DNA of 11,027 nucleotides from Methylocapsa sp. (GCA_017353815.1 JAFMSB010000018.1:1968-12994), one strand, 5' to 3'; positions 1 through 7,670 are shown, numbered from the stretch's first letter. A program made the numbers and translations. Notes: generated by a model from the sequence alone, not told the origin.

Positions 1-314
1 TTTGCGCCGGCAGCGGACATTTTTAGCCCCAGTAGGTCGGTTTACATTATGGAGATGGCACTGGTGATGCTAAAGCCGATAAGGTAGCTGATGAGCTTCG
101 ACCATACGATGTCCTTCTACGATGCTTATGCGCATTGCTGAAATCGAATCCGGGCTTCCCGCCGTTGCCAACGCGTCATTCAACGTCGCGACCTTCATTT
201 CGGCTCTAAATTTGCAACGGGCCGCCCATTAAGGAATCGGACTTGATTGAGCCCGAAACGCAGTGGCAGGCGCGGCATCGTCCTGAATACGAAGAGCAGT
301 CACAAGTAGCAACG
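1..314. other. Stretch without a recognisable gene at the left edge
   Basis: Only short open frames occur here: a 34-codon plus-strand frame beginning at the ATG near 129, a 40-codon minus-strand frame, and a TTG-started frame at 243 that runs into the sugar transferase gene. None has a recognisable motif or a convincing ribosome site together with a sensible length. The stretch lies downstream of the minus-strand sugar transferase, whose stop is at 315-317. No clear rho-independent terminator was seen. It may be decayed intergenic DNA. Confidence 0.4.
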
Positions 315-1766
315 TCAGAACGCGTGCCGGCTGAGAATCTCACGTGTAATGGTCATGGCAACAATCTTGAGGTCGAAGAAAATTGACCAGTTATCAATAT
401 AGAAAAGATCGCAACTTACTCTGTTTTCAATCTGCTCTATGGTGGCAGTCTCGCCGCGCCAACCATTGACCTGCGCCCAGCCGGTAATGCCAGGCTTGAC
501 CCGATGGCGTAATGCATATCGCTGCACAACTTCGGCGAAGAGCTTTTCGGCGGCCTTGGTATTGGGCGCATGCGGCCGTGGCCCAACCAAAGACATTGTG
601 CCGTTCATCACGTTGAGCAATTGAGGGAGTTCGTCGAAACTCAACCTGCGCATCCACTTGCCAACCCGCGTGATCCGCGGATCTTCGCGTATCGTTTGCC
701 GGTCCGCCATGACGTCCGTCATATCGGCGTGCATGGTCCGAAATTTATAGCAGATAAACATACGATTGTTGAAACCGAGGCGTGGCTGCCGGAACAGAAT
801 CGGCCCTTTACTATCCAGCCGAATTGCCAAGGCGAGCAGCGCGAATAGTGGCGAGAGGATCGCAATCGCAATCGTGCCAACGACAAAGTCGAAACAAGCC
901 TTGTTGGCGATCTGCCAGGCCTTCAGCGGGGCTTCGCCGATCGAGATGACCGTATTGGAGCCGACGGCACCGAACTGATCGTCGCGATAGGTTAGTCCGG
1001 CAAGGTCGGTAGTCAGGCAGACGTCTGCAACCGTGCTGCTCAGCTGCTCCAGTATAATCGAGATGCGTTGCACCGCACTAAGCGGCAGCGCGACCGCGAT
1101 CACGTCCACCTTCTCCTCGCGGCTGTCGCGCACGAGGTCGGCGATTGTACCTCGAACCCGCGTATTCGCATGGAGGGAGGAAACGCGGCCGGCGGGCAGA
1201 CGGTCATCGTAAACCCCTATGATTTCGAACGCGTCTGGTTCCGCCTGCAGCCGCTCGATGAATTTCTGGCTGAAGTCGTTGACCGCGACGACGGCGATGC
1301 GGCGACGAAAGTGGCCGGCCTTTGTCCACCGCCGGATCAATGCACGAAGACCGAGGCGGAAACCTGCCAGCAACAGGAGCGCGCTCGCCCCAAAGGCGAA
1401 GGGAAAGGCGCGAATTGGCGGCGCCCCGGCGTTGGCGAGGAACAGGCAGGTTATCAAGGCGCTTTCGGCGAGTAGGACCGCCTTGAGAATTGCCCAGGTC
1501 TGCGATTGCAGGGAGCGGAGGCGATCGAGTGCATAGCCACCTTGCGACGCGAGAACGATGCAGCCCGTCCCCGCGCCGATAGAGGCGGCGAGCGCCAAAA
1601 GACCGTGCAAAGGCGGCTCAAGCCACACACCTACGCCTAGCGCCCCAAACCAGGCCGCGATGAGCAGGAGCGTGAAATCCAAAACACACACCATGCTCAT
1701 AAGAATGTGTGTTGACATCGTTTTTGCGGCGCGCCAGCCGATCCTGCTTTGGGCAAAGCTGGCCAT
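315..1766 (-). CDS. Polyprenyl-phosphate sugar-1-phosphate transferase (WcaJ-like exopolysaccharide initiator)
   Basis: This inner-membrane enzyme would move a hexose-1-phosphate, probably glucose-1-phosphate from UDP-glucose, onto undecaprenyl phosphate, the first step of exopolysaccharide repeat-unit assembly. From the ATG at 1766 it has 483 residues, near the usual 460-490 of the long PNPT class. Residue numbers below count from the TTG at 1790; subtract 8 for the ATG. Hydrophobic segments occur at about 33-55, 61-82, 101-120 and 128-150. A Rossmann-like CoA-binding-type domain follows (about 160-285), then a hydrophobic segment (297-324) leading into the catalytic bacterial sugar transferase domain. 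That domain shows KFRTM (349-353), the catalytic Asp-Glu in DELPQL (386-391), SLVGPRP (400-406) and the C-terminal block PGITGWAQVNGWRGE (433-447). I prefer the ATG at 1766 to the upstream in-frame TTG because it leaves a short basic leader before the first membrane helix. No other polysaccharide genes are seen beside it, so the exact sugar is unknown. Confidence 0.9.
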   Translation of the reverse strand: MASFAQSRIGWRAAKTMSTHILMSMVCVLDFTLLLIAAWFGALGVGVWLEPPLHGLLALAASIGAGTGCIVLASQGGYALDRLRSLQSQTWAILKAVLLAESALITCLFLANAGAPPIRAFPFAFGASALLLLAGFRLGLRALIRRWTKAGHFRRRIAVVAVNDFSQKFIERLQAEPDAFEIIGVYDDRLPAGRVSSLHANTRVRGTIADLVRDSREEKVDVIAVALPLSAVQRISIILEQLSSTVADVCLTTDLAGLTYRDDQFGAVGSNTVISIGEAPLKAWQIANKACFDFVVGTIAIAILSPLFALLALAIRLDSKGPILFRQPRLGFNNRMFICYKFRTMHADMTDVMADRQTIREDPRITRVGKWMRRLSFDELPQLLNVMNGTMSLVGPRPHAPNTKAAEKLFAEVVQRYALRHRVKPGITGWAQVNGWRGETATIEQIENRVSCDLFYIDNWSIFFDLKIVAMTITREILSRHAF

Positions 1767-2282
1767 CAGCCGGTTGCCCCCCGGACGCAAATAAACAAGC
1801 GGCGCAACGCCCTACGAGCCGAAGCCAGAGCGGATTCACTCTTGCATGGCTCGCTACAGCCGACATTCCTGAGCCGATTGTGGCCCACCGTCTTTATGTC
1901 TCTCCATGCCTTCGATAGGCAGAATGTACTGGAGAAAGATTGCGCGAGGCTGCACATCGCGCGGCGCCGACAGCCGATAGCCGCTCGGGGCGCCAGAACT
2001 TCACAGTCTCAATAACCCCAGCAAGCCGGGATGCCTCGGACTTCCATCAAAATCTCGCCGCAGGAAGACTTGCACGTTTTGAGCGGCAATATGGGCGCTT
2101 CCAACTTCGGACTGAGCTCGCCGATGTCATCTAAGGGTCATGAGCGGAAATCATGACCGGCATCCCTTCTCTAGCTTGGCTTCACAATGCGGTTTGCCGC
2201 GAAGCTCCCTCGGCGATTTGGGCGCGCGCGGCCCCTTGCAGAAATATGATGGCGGGACGGCTGTCGCCCGCGTGTCGTCCCG
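1767..2282. other. Long intergenic region with no supported gene
   Basis: Several open frames of 60-90 codons cross this stretch, but they overlap each other, run into the sugar transferase gene, have low-complexity Arg/Ala-rich products and carry no motif I recognise. The recognisable content is two inverted repeats at 2136-2158 and 2252-2283, listed separately. It must also hold the promoter of the minus-strand sugar transferase; I could not pick a convincing -35/-10 pair. Confidence 0.4.
2136..2158. repeat. Perfect 8-bp inverted repeat (possible operator or hairpin)
   Basis: GGTCATGA at 2136-2143 is exactly complementary to TCATGACC at 2151-2158 with a 7-base spacer. There is no T-run on either side, so it is a poor intrinsic terminator. 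The size and symmetry would suit a dimeric regulator's operator or an mRNA hairpin downstream of the propeller gene. The function is unknown. Confidence 0.4.
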
Positions 2283-2283
2283 C
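2252..2283 (-). terminator. Hairpin abutting the propeller stop codon, possible terminator
   Basis: GCGGGACG at 2252-2259 pairs with CGTCCCGC at 2276-2283, leaving a 16-base loop. In the minus-strand transcript the stem begins at the last base of the TAG stop (2283-2285) of the propeller gene and is followed by a weakly U-rich stretch (CATCATATTTC). The GC-rich 8-bp stem straight after the operon's last gene suggests a terminator or a 3'-end stabilising hairpin. The poor U-tract keeps confidence low. Confidence 0.35.
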
Positions 2284-3287
2284 TAGCCGGAGGGATTGTG
2301 TAGATTTCCGGCGGCTGCCGGTGTCTTGCGCAGAAAAATGCCAAAGGCGCGGGGCCCGTCGCCCACCGGCATTTTGGCGGTGACATTCAGCGTGCCGCTA
2401 TCGATCGCCCAAACATCGTTCGAGAACCAATTGACCGCATAGACCTTTGTGCCGTCCGCACTCGCCTCTATGCCCTCGGGGTATTCTCCAACAGAAATAC
2501 GCTTGACCGGTTTGAGCGTCGCAAGATCGAAGACGGAGACCGTTCCGCCATATTGGTCGGTTGCGAAGCCGCGCCCTTTTGCGAGCGCGACCGCATAAGG
2601 GCGCTTGCCCGATGGCACGGTGCCAAGCAGCTTTCGTGACTTGAGATCGATTACCGAAATATCGTCGCTTTCGACATTGGCGGTATAGGCGCGCTCTCCC
2701 TTTTCGTCGATTGTGACACCAAAAGGATGCGTGCCGGTTTTGACCGTTCCTATGCGCGTAAAGCTTTTTGCGTCGATGAGCGAAATCTGATTGTCGTCGC
2801 GATCCGCGGTCACGATCAGCGCGCCATCCGGCGTCACCGCGACCCCCGAAGGCGAAGCGCCAATTTCCACGCTCCCGGCAATTGTTCGGGCCGCGACGTC
2901 GATCTTATAGAGCCTTGGCAAATAGAATCCCGCGACATAGACAAACCGGCCCGAGGGATCGGCGGCAATGCCGAGCGGCGTGTCGGGCATTGCAATTTGG
3001 GCCCTGATCGTCCGGGCATCCGTGTCGATCAGGGTCACGAACTTTCCTTCCGTGCTGGTGACGAAGGCGGTTTTGCCGTCAGGCGCCATTGCAACGCCCG
3101 CGGGCTTTCCCGAAACGGGAATATGCGCGACCACTTGCTTTGAGGAGAGATCAAGCACGCTCACTGCATCGCCCGTCTGTTCGGTAATGAAGGCTTCATC
3201 GCCCCTTGCGGGGGAGCAAATGAGCAAGCCCGCGATGATGCAGACAAAACCGGTCAGCTGCCAGCCTGCCTGCCTTTGAGCGTTCAT
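2283..3287 (-). CDS. Secreted seven-bladed YVTN/YncE-type beta-propeller protein
   Basis: The protein has 334 residues. Residues 1-29 look like a Sec signal peptide: a short polar start, the hydrophobic stretch FVCIIAGLLIC, then cleavage near SPARG|DEA, so it should act in the periplasm. The mature part is a regular propeller: a P-x-G/A-type motif recurs at residues 60-66, 102-108, 144-150, 186-192, 228-234, 268-274 and 310-316. Its period of 40-42 residues gives seven blades, each with the VSVLDL- or ISVIDL-like strand typical of YVTN repeats. No haem-binding CxxCH or other catalytic motif is present, so it is more likely a binding or scaffold protein than an enzyme. Its ATG overlaps the stop of the upstream MxaD-like gene (ATGA at 3284-3287), which indicates translational coupling and a joint role. 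Relatives are known next to PQQ-dependent alcohol dehydrogenase genes, but no dehydrogenase is in view. The exact ligand or partner is unknown. Confidence 0.85.
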   Translation of the reverse strand: MNAQRQAGWQLTGFVCIIAGLLICSPARGDEAFITEQTGDAVSVLDLSSKQVVAHIPVSGKPAGVAMAPDGKTAFVTSTEGKFVTLIDTDARTIRAQIAMPDTPLGIAADPSGRFVYVAGFYLPRLYKIDVAARTIAGSVEIGASPSGVAVTPDGALIVTADRDDNQISLIDAKSFTRIGTVKTGTHPFGVTIDEKGERAYTANVESDDISVIDLKSRKLLGTVPSGKRPYAVALAKGRGFATDQYGGTVSVFDLATLKPVKRISVGEYPEGIEASADGTKVYAVNWFSNDVWAIDSGTLNVTAKMPVGDGPRAFGIFLRKTPAAAGNLHNPSG

Positions 3288-3835
3288 TTTGCTGCTTCGA
3301 CCTTTTTTTTCAGGTTTTCGAGGCCGGCGCGATAAACCTTGCCCACGGCCTTCAAAGCCGCCTCATCGTTCAGTTCGGGCGGCGGATTATTATTTGGGTA
3401 GCCGCGGTAAAAGGCGCCGCGCCATTCGACCTTGCTTTTGCCGCCCTCGCCCGGCGAAACAACAAGGGTCGCCGAATAATTGGTGACCGGCAGAACTTTC
3501 ACATCGACCTTGTCGATGCGATAGGAGTAAGTCATTCCGGCGGCATCGTATTTATAGAGGCTTTCGTCGATCGTCGCCCCGTTCTCGAGAACCAGCTGAC
3601 GTTTTGCGGTGTCGGGCTCATTGCCGCCATCTCCGGTCGTCTTCGTGACGCCCGGAAGCCAGCTCATATCGTGAAAATCGCCGATTGCCGCCCACACCTT
3701 TGCCGGGGGCGCGTTGATTTCAACCGCCTCGGTGATTTTCTGCCGCGACGGCCCATGCGCCCATGCGGCGGCGCTCAACGCGAGCGCAAAAAGCGCGGCC
3801 GCTCCGGGAAGGGACTTTTGAAACACTCCACTCAT
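3284..3835 (-). CDS. Secreted SRPBCC-fold protein, MxaD-like
   Basis: The 183-residue precursor has a clear Sec signal peptide: hydrophobic core about 11-24 and likely cleavage AWA|HGP at 26/27. The mature chain begins HGPSRQKITEAVEINAPPAKVW, continues to the conserved DFHDMSWLPGV (53-63), and ends with a long helix (about 155-180), as in START/SRPBCC domains. The HGP start and the APPAKVWAAIGDF pattern resemble MxaD, the periplasmic protein of methylotrophs reported to aid electron transfer between methanol dehydrogenase and cytochrome cL. That role is known for the family and only inferred here. The start at 3835 is supported by AAAAGGAAA just upstream (3841-3849), with about six bases between its core and ATG. 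It is the first gene of a two-gene operon with the beta-propeller (4-base overlap). The absence of mxaF/xoxF or cytochrome genes in the window means the partner is elsewhere or different. Confidence 0.85.
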   Translation of the reverse strand: MSGVFQKSLPGAAALFALALSAAAWAHGPSRQKITEAVEINAPPAKVWAAIGDFHDMSWLPGVTKTTGDGGNEPDTAKRQLVLENGATIDESLYKYDAAGMTYSYRIDKVDVKVLPVTNYSATLVVSPGEGGKSKVEWRGAFYRGYPNNNPPPELNDEAALKAVGKVYRAGLENLKKKVEAAK

Positions 3836-3973
3836 GCCTATTTCCTTTTAGTCTTTTACGTCACGCTGCGCATGATCCCCGCCCGGAGCCGGTGCCTGTC
3901 CGTGCGTATTCCAATGAGCAAGGAAGATGAAATGCGATTTGGCTGCTTGTCTGTGCCCGTGCGATAGTCTGCT

Positions 3974-4001
3974 TTGCGACTCGGGCTCCGTCCCCTATGA
4001 T
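3974..4001 (+). promoter_or_regulatory. Probable sigma70-type promoter of pepN
   Basis: TTGCGA (3974-3979) and TATGAT (3996-4001) are separated by 16 bases and match the TTGACA/TATAAT consensus at four and five positions. Transcription would begin near 4008, giving a leader of about 50 bases before the pepN ATG at 4057. The in-frame ATG at 3997 lies inside the -10 element, which argues against the longer start. Confidence 0.5.
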
Positions 4002-4045
4002 TGCGCTTCCGTTCCGCGGAAGCATGCGTTGCTATCTTCTTCGCC

Positions 4046-4051
4046 AAGAGG
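4046..4051 (+). promoter_or_regulatory. Ribosome binding site that sets the pepN start
   Basis: AAGAGG at 4046-4051 lies five bases before the ATG at 4057. The alternative upstream ATG at 3997 has no comparable site. This supports an 890-residue aminopeptidase that begins MRTDAAKPVRLKDY. Confidence 0.65.
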
Positions 4052-4056
4052 TTTTT

Positions 4057-6729
4057 ATGCGCACCGATGCCGCCAAACCCGTCCGCCTCAAGGACTACCG
4101 GGTTCCCGATTATCTGATTGGCAAGGTCGCTCTCGATGTCAAGCTTGATCCTCGGGCAACAAAGGTCGCGGCCCGTCTTTCCATCCGCCCAAACCCGAAA
4201 GGGCGGCCCAATGCGCCTCTCGTTCTCGATGGCGACGGGCTCCGTGCGAAACGGGCCGCGCTCGATGGGCGGAGCCTCGATCTTGAAGATCCCGGGGCGT
4301 GGAATGGCCTCCTCACCCCCGATGCGCTTACGCTGAATGCTCCGCCGCAGCGTCCTTTCGAGCTTGAGATCGAGACCGAGATCGACCCTTCCGCCAACTC
4401 CCAGCTCATGGGGCTTTACCGCTCGGGCTCCGCCTATTGCACCCAATGCGAAGCCGAGGGTTTTCGCCGGATCACCTATTTTCTGGACCGCCCGGATGTG
4501 CTGAGTGTTTACACGGTGAGGCTTGAGGCGGAGGCTGCCGAGGCGCCGCTTTTGCTTTCGAACGGCAACAAAATAGAGGCCAGGAAGATCCAAGGGAGCA
4601 CACGGCACTATGCCGTCTGGCATGACCCTTTTCCAAAGCCTTGCTATCTTTTCGCCCTGGTAGGCGGCGATCTCGGCTCCATTTTCAGCGAATTCACCAC
4701 CCGCTCGGGCCGCCAAGTGAAGCTCGGCATCCATGTCGAGCACGGCAAAGAGGGCCAGGCCGCTTATGCGATGGATGCCCTCAAACGCGCCATGGCCTGG
4801 GACGAGCAGGTCTTTGGGCGGGAATATGATCTCGACGTTTTCAATATCGTCGCTGTTTCCGACTTCAACATGGGGGCGATGGAGAACAAAGGCCTCAACA
4901 TTTTCAACGACAAATATATTCTCGCTTCGCCAAGGACCGCAACAGATGCCGATTATGCGCATATCGAAGCGGTGATCGCGCACGAATATTTTCACAACTG
5001 GACCGGAAACCGGATTACCTGCCGCGATTGGTTCCAGCTCTGCCTCAAAGAAGGCCTGACCGTCTTCCGGGATCACGCCTTTTCTGCCGATATGCGTTCG
5101 GCCCCAGTGCGGCGGATCGCCGATGTGCGCAGTTTGCGTGCGCAGCAATTTGCCGAAGATGCCGGTCCGCTCGCGCATAGCGTCCGGCCAGAGACTTACC
5201 GGGAAATCAACAATTTCTATACGGCCACCGTCTATGAGAAAGGTGCCGAGATCATCCGGATGCTGAGGGTCCTGACCGGCGACGAAGCCTTCCGTAAGGG
5301 CATGGACCTTTATTTCGCGCGCTTCGACGGAGCAGCGGCAACGATCGAGGATTTTATCTCCTGCTTTGCGGAAATATCCGGGCGGGATCTGACGCAATTT
5401 TCACGGTGGTACAACCAGGCGGGAACGCCCTCCCTCGATGTCGAGACTGCTTACGACGAGGCCTCGAGAACCTTTACGCTTGATATCTCGCAGTCGTGCA
5501 AGCCGACCCCAGGTCAGGACCACAAGGAGCCCTTTGTTATCCCGGTCGCGCTCGGCCTTATCGTGCCCGGCGAAGGAGACATCCGTTTGCGCGCAGACGG
5601 CAACGATGGGGCGAGCGCAGAGGAGCTGGCAAAAGGGGTCATTGAAATTTCTGCCCCGCAACGGCGGATTTCATTCCGCGACGTGCCCGCCCGCCCCGTT
5701 CCCTCGCTGCTGAGGGGATTCTCCGCGCCGGTGCGGCTCAATTACGTGGCGAGCGAGGACGATCTCATCACGCTGATCGCGCACGACAGCGATGACTTCA
5801 ACCGCTGGCAGGCCGCGCAAACTTATGCGACCCGGCTGCTTCAGGAATCTGTGGCCTTGATCCGCGCCGGCGAGCCGCCAAAATCCGATATGAACTTCGT
5901 CCGCGCGCTCTCGGCCGTTGTCGAAACGAGCCGCGATCCGGCTTTCGCCGCGCAAGCCGTTACTTTGCCGGGCGAGATAGATATCGCGCGCGAGATCGGA
6001 AAGGATATTGACCCGGATGCCATCCACCTCGCCCGCGAAGCCCTGCGCGGGGCGATCGGGCAAGGCATGGGGCAAGTCTTGCTGTCTGCCTATGGCCGGA
6101 TGGCGGCAGGCGGCCCTTATTCGCCGGATGCCGTCCCGGCCGGGCGCCGCGCCTTGCGCAATGTGACACTCGACCTCTTTGCCGCCGGCGATAGGGAAGT
6201 GGGCCTGCGGCTCGCAAAGCGCCAATTCGAGAGCGCCCAAAATATGACCGATAAGTTTGCGGCGCTTTGCGTTCTTGCGCAAACTCCGGGAAGCGAGCGC
6301 GAATCCGCTTTCGAGGCGTTTTATAGCGCCTATGAAGGCGAAGCCCTTGTCATCGACAAATGGTTCTCCTTGCAGGCGGCAATTCCCGAAAAGGCCACGC
6401 TCGGGCGCGTGAAGCAGCTGATGAAACATAAGGCCTTCACCTACAGCAATCCCAACCGGCTGCGCGCCCTGGTTGGCTCATTCGCCGCCGCAAATCCGGC
6501 CCAGTTCAACGCCCCCGATGGAAGCGGCTATGATTTCATCGCGGGTATTGTCCTTGACCTTGATGCAAAGAATCCGCAGGTCGCGGCGCGCCTGCTCTCG
6601 GCTTTCAAGAGCTGGCGGATGCTCGAGGCAGGGCGGAGGGCGCTTGCCGAGGATGCCCTGCGCCATGTCGCGAGCGCGGCCGCGCTGTCTGCCGACGTAA
6701 GGGACATCGTCGAGCGCTCGCTTGCTTAG
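4057..6729 (+). CDS. pepN: Aminopeptidase N (M1-family zinc metallopeptidase)
   Basis: This cytoplasmic exopeptidase removes N-terminal residues from peptides in the last steps of protein turnover. From the ATG at 4057 it has 890 residues, close to the roughly 870-885 of proteobacterial PepN. The N-terminal beta domain (about 1-200) is followed by the thermolysin-like catalytic domain. That domain has the exopeptidase motif GAMEN at 273-277, the zinc site HEYFH at 309-313 with the third ligand Glu332 in LKEGLTVF, and Tyr393 in ATVYEKGAE, matching the transition-state tyrosine of the family. The QFSRWYNQAGTPSL segment leads into the Ig-like domain, and the C-terminal helical repeat domain fills about 560-890, with the PepN-typical KHKAFTYSNPNRLRALVGSFA near the end. 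All key residues are intact. It is divergent from the MxaD-like operon, with its own promoter, and is separated from the next gene by 132 bases. A long open frame on the opposite strand is a codon-structure artefact. Confidence 0.96.
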   Translation: MRTDAAKPVRLKDYRVPDYLIGKVALDVKLDPRATKVAARLSIRPNPKGRPNAPLVLDGDGLRAKRAALDGRSLDLEDPGAWNGLLTPDALTLNAPPQRPFELEIETEIDPSANSQLMGLYRSGSAYCTQCEAEGFRRITYFLDRPDVLSVYTVRLEAEAAEAPLLLSNGNKIEARKIQGSTRHYAVWHDPFPKPCYLFALVGGDLGSIFSEFTTRSGRQVKLGIHVEHGKEGQAAYAMDALKRAMAWDEQVFGREYDLDVFNIVAVSDFNMGAMENKGLNIFNDKYILASPRTATDADYAHIEAVIAHEYFHNWTGNRITCRDWFQLCLKEGLTVFRDHAFSADMRSAPVRRIADVRSLRAQQFAEDAGPLAHSVRPETYREINNFYTATVYEKGAEIIRMLRVLTGDEAFRKGMDLYFARFDGAAATIEDFISCFAEISGRDLTQFSRWYNQAGTPSLDVETAYDEASRTFTLDISQSCKPTPGQDHKEPFVIPVALGLIVPGEGDIRLRADGNDGASAEELAKGVIEISAPQRRISFRDVPARPVPSLLRGFSAPVRLNYVASEDDLITLIAHDSDDFNRWQAAQTYATRLLQESVALIRAGEPPKSDMNFVRALSAVVETSRDPAFAAQAVTLPGEIDIAREIGKDIDPDAIHLAREALRGAIGQGMGQVLLSAYGRMAAGGPYSPDAVPAGRRALRNVTLDLFAAGDREVGLRLAKRQFESAQNMTDKFAALCVLAQTPGSERESAFEAFYSAYEGEALVIDKWFSLQAAIPEKATLGRVKQLMKHKAFTYSNPNRLRALVGSFAAANPAQFNAPDGSGYDFIAGIVLDLDAKNPQVAARLLSAFKSWRMLEAGRRALAEDALRHVASAAALSADVRDIVERSLA

Positions 6730-6738
6730 CGCGCTTTC

Positions 6739-6761
6739 CGCTCGCGTGAAACATGCGAGCG
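6739..6761. repeat. 7-bp inverted repeat just after pepN, loop holds a parS half-site
   Basis: CGCTCGC (6739-6745) pairs with GCGAGCG (6755-6761) around the loop GTGAAACAT. It sits ten bases after the pepN stop and could help end or protect the transcript, but there is no T-run. The bases CGTGAAACAT (6745-6754) equal the right half of the parS palindrome at 7721-7730; the left half does not match, so this is at most a degenerate ParB site. Confidence 0.35.
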
Positions 6762-6786
6762 ATAAGAAATCGCGCCAGATCAGTAA

Positions 6787-6834
6787 GCTGGAGCGAATTC
6801 TCGTCGCAAAAGCTATTGCGGAATTCGCTCTAGC
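6787..6834. repeat. REP-like palindromic element between pepN and the methyltransferase
   Basis: GCTGGAGCGAATTC (6787-6800) is complementary to GAATTCGCTCTAGC (6821-6834) apart from one G-T pair, a 14-bp stem. Inside it CGCAA (6805-6809) and TTGCG (6816-6820) form a second 5-bp stem after a four-base bulge. A long imperfect palindrome with a bulge in an intergenic gap resembles the dispersed REP/RIME-type elements of Hyphomicrobiales genomes. Only one copy is in the window, so the repeat status is inferred. It ends 27 bases before the next ATG, so it will be in that gene's leader if transcription begins upstream. Confidence 0.5.
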
Positions 6835-6861
6835 GCCGCAACTGCCCGGAGAAGATAAGCC

Positions 6862-7536
6862 ATGAGCGAAAGGCTCTGGACCGCTGTCGACGGTTATATC
6901 GACGACACGCTCGTCTCGCAGGATGGCATATTGCAGTCGGCAGCCGAAGCAAGCAACGCCGCGGGCCTGCCTAAGATTGCGGTGACGCCTGCCCAGGGCA
7001 AGCTCCTGCATATTCTGGCGCGGCTTCTGGGCGCGCGGCGAATACTCGAGATTGGCACGCTTGGCGGCTACAGCAGCATTTGGCTCGCCCGCGCGCTGCC
7101 GGGCGATGGCCGCCTCGTCACTCTCGAGATCAACCGGGAATACGCAAAGGTCGCGCGGGAAAATATTGCTCGTGCCGGTTTGAGCTCACTTGTCGAATTG
7201 CGGCTCGGACCCGCGCTCGAAATCTTGCCGCAAATCGCCGCGGAAAAAGGCGGCCCCTTTGACCTCATCTTTATCGACGCCGACAAGGAGAACATCCCGG
7301 CCTATTTCCGTCTCTCCCAAGGTCTCTCCCGGCAAGGCACCCTGATCATCGTCGATAATGTGGTGCGGGACGGCCGCGTGCTCGATGCGGACAGCTCCGA
7401 TCCCGGCATCCAAGGAATACGGCGCTTCAATGAAATGCTGAATGGCGACCCGCGAGCGTGCGCGACGGCAATCCAGACAGTCGGAGCCAAAGGCTACGAT
7501 GGTTTTGCAATCGTCCTTGTGACCGCCGCTGGCTGA
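6862..7536 (+). CDS. SAM-dependent, metal-dependent O-methyltransferase (caffeoyl-CoA OMT-like)
   Basis: This 224-residue protein has the usual length of the cation-dependent class I O-methyltransferases (Methyltransf_3/24 type). These move a methyl group from S-adenosylmethionine to a hydroxyl of a catechol-like or other small substrate in the cytoplasm. Visible motifs are the SAM-binding loop EIGTLGGYSS (63-72), the acidic end of strand beta-2 at Glu89 in VTLEI, the FIDADKEN block (137-144) with the metal-ligand Asp, and VDNVVRDGRV (164-173) whose Asp165-Asn166 complete the metal site. The C-terminus GYDGFAIVLV is the typical last strand pair. GGAGAAG at 6848-6854, seven bases before the ATG, supports the start. 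It appears to be a single-gene unit; the physiological substrate cannot be told from sequence. Confidence 0.9.
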   Translation: MSERLWTAVDGYIDDTLVSQDGILQSAAEASNAAGLPKIAVTPAQGKLLHILARLLGARRILEIGTLGGYSSIWLARALPGDGRLVTLEINREYAKVARENIARAGLSSLVELRLGPALEILPQIAAEKGGPFDLIFIDADKENIPAYFRLSQGLSRQGTLIIVDNVVRDGRVLDADSSDPGIQGIRRFNEMLNGDPRACATAIQTVGAKGYDGFAIVLVTAAG

Positions 7537-7573
7537 AATGCCGGGCGCGAATCCCGTGAAATCTCGGGACAGC

Positions 7574-7670
7574 TGCAACCCTCTTTGTATTACGCCGTCA
7601 CCGGTTTTTGCTCCCGGACCAACGGAAGAACATCCGCCGCCCGGCCGACCGGCTCGAAAAGAGGGTTGCA
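7574..7670. repeat. 13-bp inverted repeat with structured 71-base interior
   Basis: TGCAACCCTCTTT (7574-7586) is perfectly complementary to AAAGAGGGTTGCA (7658-7670). The 71-base interior is rich in CCGG/GGCC blocks that could form internal stems. It begins 37 bases after the methyltransferase stop and ends 43 bases before parS. It may be a folded 3' UTR, a small RNA or a DNA element; sequence alone does not tell which. Confidence 0.45.

Noticed and set aside
243..387. A TTG-started plus-strand frame with AAGGA nearby
   Set aside because: It is short, overlaps the sugar transferase 3' end in antisense, and its product has no recognisable feature.
3856..5397. A 513-codon open frame on the minus strand opposite pepN
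   Set aside because: It lies antisense to a gene with intact M1 peptidase motifs, has no recognisable domain, and long antisense frames are common in GC-rich DNA.
5671..6429. A 252-codon minus-strand open frame opposite the C-terminal part of pepN
   Set aside because: Its product is His/Arg-rich with no motif, and it lies wholly within pepN; it is a shadow of codon structure.
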